64,000 bases of DNA from contig CAVVNM010000012.1 of assembly GCA_963749575.1 (NCBI GenBank), positions 248,001 through 312,000 of the forward strand. Reading direction: 5' to 3'. The position numbers and the translations under genes are program-made. Shown piece after piece: positions 35,524 to 42,979 of the stretch (position 1 is its first letter; each line of letters begins with the position of its first letter). The notes under the pieces were generated by a model. It saw only the letters and a list, made by a program, of their open reading frames with translations. It did not search any database and was not told where the DNA came from. The stretch comes from JAMXLO01 sp963749575 (GTDB taxonomy: Bacteria > Pseudomonadota > Alphaproteobacteria > Acetobacterales > Acetobacteraceae).

Positions 35524-36507
35524 ATGACCAGCGCGATCCCGGTCATCGACGTTGCGGACTATCTGGCTGGCCGGCCTGGCGCATTGCAGGCGATCGCGCG
35601 TCAGGTGCACGACGCGCTGACCACCGTGGGCTTCCTGGTCCTCACCGGCCACGACGTGCCGCCGTCGCTGATCGCGCAGACTTTCGGCGAGGCAAAGCGG
35701 CTGCACGAGCTGCCGATGGCCGAAAAGCTCGCGCTGCGGCTGAACGAACACAATAACGGCTACATGGCGATGGGCCGCTACGCGGTGTGGACGTCGGACG
35801 TCAACAGCAACGACAAGCCCGACCTGAACGAGGCCTTCTTCATCAAGCGCGAGCGTTCGCCGGACGATCCGTTGCGCCGTTCGGGCCGGCGTTTCGTCGG
35901 CGCCAATGTGTGGCCGGACGAGGCAGCGCTGCCGGAGTTCCGGCGCCGTGCACTGGACTACGCCGATACCATGGACGCGTTCGCGTGCCGCATGCTGCCG
36001 ACGGTTGCCGTGGCGCTCGACCTGCCGCCGGACTGGTTCGACGAGGCATTCCGGCAGAGCCAGTTCACCCTTCGCCTGTCGCACTACCCGCCGGTACTGC
36101 CCGCGGCCAACCAGTTCGGCATCGCGCCGCATACCGACAGCAGCTTCATGACCTTCCTTGCGCAGACCGAGGTGCCTGGCCTGCAGGTGCGCATGGCGTC
36201 TGGCGAGTGGCTCGACGTGCCGTTCATTCCGGGCTCGTTCGCGGTGAACTCGGGCGACATGATGAAGCGCTGGACCAACGGAAGGTTCAAGTCCACACCG
36301 CATCGCGCACTGCCGCCGGTGGGGCGGCACCGTTATGCCATACCGTTCTTCCTCGGTCCGCAGTTCGACTAGGTGATCGCATGCCTGCCGACCTGTCGCG
36401 GCCCGGACAATCCGCCACGCTGGGAACCGATCACCTATTCGGCGTGGCAGGAATACTGGTACGACGCGAACTACGATCCGAAGGTTCAGAAAGACCTGGT
36501 GGCATAA
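35524..36507 (+). CDS. Isopenicillin-N-synthase-like Fe(II)/2-oxoglutarate dioxygenase, interrupted by an in-frame TAG
   Basis: MTSAIPVIDVADYLAG to LGPQFD is 282 codons ending in TAG at 36370-36372. The same frame then continues for 44 more residues (VIACLPTCRGPDNPPRWEPITY, then ending QKDLVA) to a TAA at 36505, which is the usual C-terminus of the family. Iron ligands are His and Asp in APHTDSS and His in STPHRAL; all catalytic residues precede the stop. Either the TAG is an error (TAC or CAG) or the protein lacks its tail. It lies 10 bases before the binding-protein gene and is probably cotranscribed. Confidence 0.82.
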
Positions 36508-36517
36508 GGAGGCGGGC

Positions 36518-38107
36518 ATGCGACGCAGGAATCTGCTGGCGAGCGGAGCCGCATTGGCGACGGTCGGCGCGACCGGGCTGGCGCGGCCTGCCATCGCCCA
36601 GGGTGCATCGGCGAAGGTGCTGCGGTTCGTGCCGCAGGCGGATCTCGCCAACCCGGATCCGATCTGGACCACCGCGACGGTCGCGACCAACCATGGCTAC
36701 ATGGTGTGGGACACGCTGTACGGCATCGACGATGCCCTGATCGGCCAGCCGCAGATGTGCGCCGGGCACGAGGTGTCCTCGGATGAACTCACCTGGACGT
36801 TCACCTTGCGCGATGGTTTGAAGTTCACCGACGGCGAGCCGGTGCGAGGGGTCGACTGCACCACTTCGATCGCGCGCTGGGCGGTGAAGAACCCATTCGG
36901 CCAGCAGCTTGCCGCGCAGACCGCGGAGATGAAGCCGCTCGACGACAAGCGCTTCCAGATCCGGCTGAAGAAGCGGTTCCGGCAGATGACCTATGCGCTC
37001 GGATCGCAGGGCTGCTTCGTGATGCCGGAGCGGATGGCGAAGACGCCGGCGAGCGAACAGATCAAGGAATACATCGGCTCCGGGCCGTTCATCTTCAAGC
37101 GCGACGAATGGCAGGCCGGCTCGAAGGCAGTCTATGTGAAAAACGCGGACTACGTGCCGCGGCAGGAGAAGCCCGAGTATCTCTCCGGCGGCAAGGTGGT
37201 GAACTTCGAGCGGGTGGAATGGATGGTGCAGCCGGACCCGGCCACCGCGGCGGCGGCGTTGCAGACCGGCGAGGTCGACTGGCTGGAGTTTCCGGTGCTC
37301 GACCTGTTGCCGATGCTGCGCAAGACTCCCGGATGCGATGTCGCGCGCTACGACCCACTGGGCGCGCTGGCGATCATCGCGTTCAATCACCTGTTCCCGC
37401 CGTTCGACAATCCGAAGCTGCTGCGCGCGCTGCTGCCGGCGATCGATCAGCAGGAATACGTCACCGCGTGGGTCGGCGAGCAGGCGGACCTGGGCAAATA
37501 TCCGGTCGGCTTCTTCACCGGAAACTCGCCGATGGAGAACAACGCGGGCATGGAGGCGTTCACCTCGCCGCGCGATCTGGCGAAGGCGAAGAAGCTGGTG
37601 GCGGAGAGCGGCTACCAGGGCGAGAAGATCGTGATGATGGCGCCGTCCGACCAGCCGTCGCTGGTCGCGCCGTCGCAGGTGTCGCGCGAGCTGTTCGGCA
37701 AACTAGGGCTGAATGTCGATTACCAGGTGATGGACTGGGGCACGCTGGTGGCGCGGCGGGCGAAGATGGATCCGCCGTCGCAGGGTGGTTGGAACGTGTT
37801 CCACACCACCTGGGGCGGACTGGCCACATCCAATCCCGGCAGCTCGTTTCCGCTGCGCGGCAACGGCAAGCAGGGCTGGTTCGGCTGGCCGACCGACGCG
37901 AAGATGGAGGAGCTGCGGGATCAGTGGTTCGATACGAGCGATGCCGCGGTGCAGAAGAAGATCTGCGAGCAGATCCAGTTGGAGGCGTTTCAGAGTATTC
38001 CGTTCATGCCGATCGGCCAGTGGTACTATCCGTGGGCGATCCGCAAGGACCTGACCGACTTCGTGAAATGCGCGCAGGTACTGTTCTGGGGGGTGCGAAG
38101 GGTTTGA
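36518..38107 (+). CDS. Peptide/nickel-type ABC transporter substrate-binding protein (SBP_bac_5), Tat-exported
   Basis: 529 residues, intact. Twin-arginine signal MRRRNLLASGAALATVG, then the SBP family 5 pattern (LTWTFTLRDGLKFTDGEPV, GSGPFIFKRDEW, EKIVMMAPSDQPSLVAPSQV). It binds oligopeptides or other solutes in the periplasm. No permease or ATPase is nearby, so it is an orphan. It probably works with the dioxygenase upstream, perhaps in uptake of that enzyme's substrate (inference). Confidence 0.9.
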   Translation: MRRRNLLASGAALATVGATGLARPAIAQGASAKVLRFVPQADLANPDPIWTTATVATNHGYMVWDTLYGIDDALIGQPQMCAGHEVSSDELTWTFTLRDGLKFTDGEPVRGVDCTTSIARWAVKNPFGQQLAAQTAEMKPLDDKRFQIRLKKRFRQMTYALGSQGCFVMPERMAKTPASEQIKEYIGSGPFIFKRDEWQAGSKAVYVKNADYVPRQEKPEYLSGGKVVNFERVEWMVQPDPATAAAALQTGEVDWLEFPVLDLLPMLRKTPGCDVARYDPLGALAIIAFNHLFPPFDNPKLLRALLPAIDQQEYVTAWVGEQADLGKYPVGFFTGNSPMENNAGMEAFTSPRDLAKAKKLVAESGYQGEKIVMMAPSDQPSLVAPSQVSRELFGKLGLNVDYQVMDWGTLVARRAKMDPPSQGGWNVFHTTWGGLATSNPGSSFPLRGNGKQGWFGWPTDAKMEELRDQWFDTSDAAVQKKICEQIQLEAFQSIPFMPIGQWYYPWAIRKDLTDFVKCAQVLFWGVRRV

Positions 38108-38108
38108 C

Positions 38109-38551
38109 TGAAACCACGGATGCACACGGATGAACACGGATATCGCGTTTCATGGTCACAATACGAGACGTTTGATCTCCAGCCGAGGATTGCCGAAGTT
38201 GATCAGCAGGCAAAGTTGGAGTCCGGTGGCTTTCAGATAGTTCAGGCACTGGGCACGATGGATGTCGTCCAACATCCGGACCGCCTTCAGCTCGACTACC
38301 ACGGAGTGGTCCACCAACAGATCGATGGTGTGTTCGCCGACTATCACGCCGTTCGTACCGAACGGCGACGCCACATTGTTGCTCAACCGGGAGTCCTGTC
38401 TTACGCAGCTCATGCGCCAATGCATTTTCGTACACTTTCTCGACGAACCCCCGAGCGTATTGGCAACCGTGATGGCACAGCCAATGATCCGTTCCGACAG
38501 ACGGCCGAACTTCATCTCATCCGTGTGCATCCGTGTGCATCCGTGGTTTCA
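38109..38551. mobile_element. GxxExxY cassette bounded by 33-base inverted repeats
   Basis: 38109-38141 and 38519-38551 are inverted copies, 32 of 33 positions matched (core AACCACGGATGCACACGGAT). Each end consists of three tandem CACGGAT words. The GxxExxY gene lies between them on the minus strand, and its annotated ATG falls inside the right repeat. The whole unit is 443 bases and starts two bases after the binding-protein stop codon. Confidence 0.6.
38156..38530 (-). CDS. GxxExxY family protein, two frame breaks
   Basis: The apparent 124-residue frame has a scrambled middle. Restoring CGCG near 38446 and CG near 38353 gives LGAGFVEKVYENALAHELRKTGLPVEQQ and RYERGVIVGEHTIDLLV, the standard family sequence with the GxxExxY motif, then the nuclease-like VVVELKAVRMLDDIHRAQCLNYLKATG and FGNPRLEIKRLVL. 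Total is about 126 residues. The family resembles PD-(D/E)XK nucleases (Asp, Glu-Leu-Lys); the function is unknown. The ATG at 38530 lies in the terminal repeat; the Met in DEMKFGRL is an alternative start. Confidence 0.75.
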   Translation of the reverse strand: MHTDEMKFGRLSERIIGCAITVANTLGGSSRKCTKMHWRMSCVRQDSRLSNNVASPFGTNGVIVGEHTIDLLVDHSVVVELKAVRMLDDIHRAQCLNYLKATGLQLCLLINFGNPRLEIKRLVL

Positions 38552-38626
38552 TCTTCCTTTGTCATATGAACCGAAAAGGCTTACCAAATTGCTATCCTTA
38601 CGGGTTACAGCAAAAGGACCATAGCA

Positions 38627-39574
38627 GTGCAGAAACGCCAACTGGGCCGTTCCGACATCGAACTTCCGCCGCTGATGTTCGGCGGCAACGTGTTCGGCTG
38701 GACCGCCGACGAAGCCACCTCGTTCAGGCTGCTCGACGCCTGTGTCGCGGCGGGCATCAATGCGATCGACACCGCGGACGTGTATTCGGTCTGGGCGCGT
38801 GGCCACCAGGGCGGCGAGTTGGAGATCGTGATCGGCAACTGGCTGAAGCGCCGCGGCAAGCGGGACGACGTGGTCATCGCCACCAAGGTCGGCGCGCCGA
38901 TGGGTTCCGGCGACAAGGGATTGTCGCGTGCCTGGATCATGCAGGAAGCCGATGCGTCGCTGCGACGGCTGCAGACCGACGTGATCGATCTGTATCAGGC
39001 GCATCGCGACGATCCGGACACGCCGCAGGAAGAGACCGCCCAGGCGTTCGCTGACCTCGTGAAGCAGGGCAAGGTGCGTGCGCTCGGCGCGTCGAACTTC
39101 ACCGCCGCTCGGCTGAAGTCGGCGCTGGAGGTCAGCAAGGCGCACGGACTGCCGCGCTACGAATCGTTGCAGCCGCTGTACAATCTGGTGGAGCGTCCGG
39201 CGTTCGAAGCGGAGCTGGAAGCGCTGTGCCGGACTGAAGGTCTTGGCGTGATCAACTACTACGCGCTGGCGGCGGGGTTCCTGACCGGCAAGTACCGTTC
39301 CGCGGCCGACCTGGGCAAAAGCCCGCGCGGCGGCGGGGTGAAGAAGTACCTCGACGAGCGAGGACTCGGCGTGCTGAAGGCGTTGGATGACGTGGCGGCA
39401 CGGCACAAGGCGACGCCGGCTCAGGTGGCGCTGGCCTGGCTGATCGCGCGGCCCAGCGTGACCGCGCCGATCGCCAGTGCGACGAGCCTGGAACAGTTGC
39501 AGGACATCGTGAAGGCGACCGCACTGACGCTCGGCAAACAGGACATCGACGAACTCAACGCGGCGAGCGGGTGA
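38627..39574 (+). CDS. Aldo/keto reductase
   Basis: 315 residues, intact. TIM-barrel AKR with the catalytic Asp/Tyr segment (NAIDTADVYSVWARG), Lys in VIATKVGAP, His in YQAHRDD, and the NADPH-binding end (TPAQVALAWLIARPSVTAPIASATSLEQL). It reduces aldehydes or ketones with NADPH; it is most like YajO/Tas-type members. It converges on the DHA2 exporter with a gap of seven bases. Confidence 0.9.
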   Translation: MQKRQLGRSDIELPPLMFGGNVFGWTADEATSFRLLDACVAAGINAIDTADVYSVWARGHQGGELEIVIGNWLKRRGKRDDVVIATKVGAPMGSGDKGLSRAWIMQEADASLRRLQTDVIDLYQAHRDDPDTPQEETAQAFADLVKQGKVRALGASNFTAARLKSALEVSKAHGLPRYESLQPLYNLVERPAFEAELEALCRTEGLGVINYYALAAGFLTGKYRSAADLGKSPRGGGVKKYLDERGLGVLKALDDVAARHKATPAQVALAWLIARPSVTAPIASATSLEQLQDIVKATALTLGKQDIDELNAASG

Positions 39575-39581
39575 ACATCCG

Positions 39582-41135
39582 TCATTCGCTCGCCGCCATC
39601 GCCTCGGCCACCGGGGGGGTCTGGCGTGGGCGGCGCATCAGCAGCAACAGCAGCATCGCCGGCAACGTGGTGAAGATCATCAGCACGTAGTCGTCCGCGT
39701 AGGCGATGATCTGTGCCTGGTGGTTGATGATCCGGTCCAGCATCATCGCGCCGTGGTTGCTTGTTGGATCCAGCCACTGCTTCGCCGATCCCAGCGCCTG
39801 CAATGCGCGGTTGAACGGATTGACCGAGGCGCCGATCACCTCGTGCAGCGCCTGTGCGTTGTGAGCGAGCAGCGACGTCGTCACCGACACGCCGATCGCC
39901 GCGCCGATATTGCGGCCCAGGCTGAACAGCGCGGCACCCTCGGTGCGCAGGCCGGGCGCCAGTGTGGCAAAGGCGAGCACCTGTAACTGCGTGAACACCA
40001 GACCCAACCCGGCGCCCTGCACCGCTATGGTGATGACGATCTCGTGGGTCGACACATCCGGCGTCCAGCCGGTCATGGTCCAGAACGACCAGCATTGCAG
40101 CACCATGCCGATCGCTGCCAGCCAGCGCGGATCGACGCGCGTCAACACGCGTCCGCCGAGCAGGATGGCGATCAACGTGCCGATGCCGCGCGGTGCCATC
40201 AGCAGACCGGCGGTCGCCACCGGATAACTGCCCAGCGTCTGCAGCCAGGGCGCCATCAGCGCGATCGATGAGACCAGCAGGGTGCCCACGGCGAACATCA
40301 GCACCAGGCCAACGGAAAAGTTCGTGTCGCGGAACAGCACTGGACGGATCAGCGGACGCGGCGACCAGGCCATGTGGACCAGGAACAGGTAGATGCCGAG
40401 TCCGGCGAGCACGGCTTCGATCATGATCTCGCGCGAGGTGAACCAGTCCTGCTGGTTGCCGCGGTCCAGCATCATCTGCAATGCGCCGATGCCGGTGCTG
40501 AGCACGAAAAAGCCGAGCCAGTCGAAGCGCAGATGGCTCTGGCTGTCGCTCTCGTGCATGAACAGCAGCAGCCCGAGCGTTGCCAGGATGCCGAACGGCA
40601 GGTTGATGTAGAACACGTAGCGCCAGTTGTACATCTCGGTGAGATAGCCGCCGAGAGTCGGGCCAAGGATCGGGCCGATCATCACGCCCATGCCCCACAC
40701 CGCCATCGCGAAGCCGCGCCGCTCGGGGGGATAGATGTCGAACAGGATCGCCTGCGACAACGGTACCAGCGCCGCGCTGCTCACGCCCTGCATCAGGCGG
40801 AACGCGACGATCTGCTGCAGCGACTGCGCCGCGCCACACAACATCGAGGTGATGGTGAAGCTGATGATGCAGACCACGAACAGCCGCTTGCGGCCGAACC
40901 GCGCGGCGAGCCAGCCGACCGGCGCGGTCATGATCGCCGCGGCGGTGATGTAGGTGGTGAGCACCCAGGTGATCTCGTCGTAGCTCGCCGAGAAGCTGCC
41001 CTGCATGTAGGGCAGCGCCACGTTGGCGATGGTCTGGTCGAGCGATTGCAGCAGGGTGGCGCAGATGATGCACGCGGTGATCATGCCGCGATGCTGCACG
41101 CGCTCCGGCAGCGCGATGGCGGCCGCGACAGCCAT
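39582..41135 (-). CDS. DHA2 family MFS multidrug exporter (EmrB/QacA type)
   Basis: 517 residues, intact, 14 membrane helices. Motifs LLQSLDQTIANVALPYMQGS in helix 1, WLAARFGRKRLF, GPTLGGYLTEMYNWRYVFYINLPFG (motif C region) are diagnostic of EmrB-type drug:H+ antiporters. No EmrA-like membrane fusion protein or regulator is adjacent; upstream is the region leading to the GxxExxY gene at 41376. Confidence 0.92.
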   Translation of the reverse strand: MAVAAAIALPERVQHRGMITACIICATLLQSLDQTIANVALPYMQGSFSASYDEITWVLTTYITAAAIMTAPVGWLAARFGRKRLFVVCIISFTITSMLCGAAQSLQQIVAFRLMQGVSSAALVPLSQAILFDIYPPERRGFAMAVWGMGVMIGPILGPTLGGYLTEMYNWRYVFYINLPFGILATLGLLLFMHESDSQSHLRFDWLGFFVLSTGIGALQMMLDRGNQQDWFTSREIMIEAVLAGLGIYLFLVHMAWSPRPLIRPVLFRDTNFSVGLVLMFAVGTLLVSSIALMAPWLQTLGSYPVATAGLLMAPRGIGTLIAILLGGRVLTRVDPRWLAAIGMVLQCWSFWTMTGWTPDVSTHEIVITIAVQGAGLGLVFTQLQVLAFATLAPGLRTEGAALFSLGRNIGAAIGVSVTTSLLAHNAQALHEVIGASVNPFNRALQALGSAKQWLDPTSNHGAMMLDRIINHQAQIIAYADDYVLMIFTTLPAMLLLLLMRRPRQTPPVAEAMAASE

Positions 41136-41375
41136 ATACTCAGTGGCCGTTCAGTGGCGGCATGGGTTTCCTCCGCGCCGCCGACCATCGCGGTGGCTGC
41201 CTGACGTCCCGATACTGGTTACTCGGGCCGGAACGATCAAGCAGCCTGGTCCAGTACCGCTGCACGAAGGGTCTGACCGGTCGCTGTTGGGCGCACCCGT
41301 CAACACTTCCGTAACCTCCCGTCAGCAGCATTGTTCAGAAAAGCTTTTAACGCAGATTCAGGCGGATGCACCCAA

Positions 41376-41759
41376 ATGCACGCAGACAGCGACAGGCTGA
41401 ACGAGCTGTCGGGACGGGTGATCGGCGGCGCGTTCGATGTGCTCAATGCGCTTAGGGCCGGTTTCCTGGAGAAGGTCGATGAGAATGCGCTGGCGCTTGA
41501 ACTGCGAGAAGCCGGCCTCGCGGTTGCGCAGCAACGTGGCGTCAAGGTGGAATACAAACTCGCCGTGGTCGGCGAGTACTTCGCTGACCTCCTGGTGCAA
41601 GACGCGCTTTTGGTCGAAGTGAAGGTCGTCAAGGCACCGGAGGACGCCCATCGCATGCAATGCACCAATTATCTCAAGGCCACTGGCCTACCACTCTGCG
41701 TGCTGCTGAATTTTGGCAAACCGCGTCTCGAGATCAAACGCGTGGTCCATGGCCTATGA
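41376..41759 (+). CDS. GxxExxY family protein with altered signature (Tyr to Asp)
   Basis: 127 residues from MHADSDRLNELSGRVIGG. The signature reads GFLEKVD instead of GFLEKVY, so the final Tyr is Asp; the rest (LLVQDALLVEVKVVKAPEDAHRMQCTNYLKATGLPLCVLLNFG) is well kept and in frame. The start lies in a word-repeat leader (ACGCAGAT, GGATGCAC, GCACGCAGAC) like the arms of the hairpin repeat. The gene's stop is followed three bases later by the dispersed repeat copy B. Function unknown; nuclease-like fold inferred. Confidence 0.8.
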   Translation: MHADSDRLNELSGRVIGGAFDVLNALRAGFLEKVDENALALELREAGLAVAQQRGVKVEYKLAVVGEYFADLLVQDALLVEVKVVKAPEDAHRMQCTNYLKATGLPLCVLLNFGKPRLEIKRVVHGL

Positions 41760-41762
41760 ACC

Positions 41763-42125
41763 TCGGGCCGCCACCACGGCTGGGGGCATGTGCGGTCGAA
41801 ACGAACGCAGAGCCAGCGCGATGCGCTGCTGATGCGGCACTGCGCGGCCCGCACGTGCCAATGGTGATGGAGCCGGTGGCTCACGCACGCGGCGCGCAAC
41901 GCCGTCAACGGCGCGGCCTCTCGCCAAAGCCATGAAGCAAGGCAGGCAGGATTCAGCGCAGATGAACGCTGATCAGAAGGGATGCACGCAGACGATCCTG
42001 AGTGGTCGATCCGCCGGTGCCCTGCCGCGAGGGACGCGCTGCCTCGCGACCCCCCGGTGCGTTCACGTGCATCCCTTCTGATCAGCGTGCATCTGCGCTG
42101 AGTTTTGCTTGCTGGCGAGGGTGCG
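41763..42125. repeat. Dispersed repeat, copy B, with hairpin arms
   Basis: Begins TCGGGCCGCCACCACGGCTGG and parallels copy A at 27563, with an extra segment of about 37 bases near 41880-41915. The hairpin arms are at about 41952-41994 and 42061-42103. Where copy A has TTCAACGCA in both arms, copy B has TCAGCGCA in both arms, so the arms have changed together. Confidence 0.75.
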
Positions 42126-42200
42126 GCCAGCGGCCGCGCTGCCGCCTGATCGATCGACGCCGGAGCATACTCGACTGGTCAGAACCACTGTGCGGAAGGA

Positions 42201-42845
42201 CTAGGCAGGCGCCCCGGTGGTATCGTCCGTGGTCCAGACCTGGCTTTGGAACGCGAAGAAGAAGGCAGAGGTCGGGCCACCGGGGAAGCGCACGATCAGC
42301 CCACCGTCCTGCCACACCCCGTCGTCGCGGTCGTGCGGCGGCGGGCTGCCCTGGTTCATGTGCAGATCGTGCACGCCGCGGCCCGGCGTGAAGTGGAAAT
42401 ACTGGTCAGGCTTATGCTCCGGTGGCCACGGGTTGCCTAACGCGAACACTTCGGCGCCGTCGGTCTGGATCGCGCGCTCAAGCACCTCGCTCAGCCGGTC
42501 GTCGAGTTCGTTGGGGTCACCCACCGCGGTCGCCGCGACCTGCTGCATCGCCGTGCTGTCGAACATGGCACCGCGCACATAGTCCAAGCGCACCGTGTGG
42601 TCGTCGCGCGCCGGCGTGGTCAGGCCCACGGGCAGTGCATCGATGGCATCCAGGACCGCATGGTGAAAGTCCGCCTCGATATGGAACAGCAGATTGGTCT
42701 CGTCGTCGGACCGGACATTGACCGCCAGCCGCCACGGACCATCCGGGGTCTGCACCAGCACCTCGACATGCGGCGCCCGATCGTCGGCGGAATGGTGCAG
42801 CAGTTTCTCGACACGCCCGCGCAGCACCCCGTACCTGATCGGCAT
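42201..42845 (-). CDS. DUF2278 family protein (YukJ-like)
   Basis: 214 residues, intact. MPIRYGVLRGRVEKLLHHSADDRAPHVEVLV, then LAVNVRSDD, LDYVRGAMF, HDLHMNQGSPPPHDRDDGVWQDGGLIV and a C-terminal FFFAFQSQVW. These are the conserved blocks of DUF2278. The HDLHMNQG/DDG region looks like a metal-binding or nuclease-like centre, but no function is established to my knowledge. It is divergent from the phospholipase-D-like gene with 134 bases between, implying a shared control region. Confidence 0.85.
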   Translation of the reverse strand: MPIRYGVLRGRVEKLLHHSADDRAPHVEVLVQTPDGPWRLAVNVRSDDETNLLFHIEADFHHAVLDAIDALPVGLTTPARDDHTVRLDYVRGAMFDSTAMQQVAATAVGDPNELDDRLSEVLERAIQTDGAEVFALGNPWPPEHKPDQYFHFTPGRGVHDLHMNQGSPPPHDRDDGVWQDGGLIVRFPGGPTSAFFFAFQSQVWTTDDTTGAPA

Positions 42846-42979
42846 CGTGCTTCCCTCATGTTGACCAGCCGCGTAGTCCGACAGGCTAGCAGGAGAAATA
42901 CCGTCAGTGTGTGAAATCCCTCACACGATCGGCCGCGCCATGCGCTAGAACCGGCTTCGCTCATCGGGGGGACAACCAG

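Noticed and set aside
38109..38551. CRISPR-like array because of repeated GGATGCACACGGATG words
   Set aside because: The words are tandem or inverted and very short, without regular spacers or cas genes.
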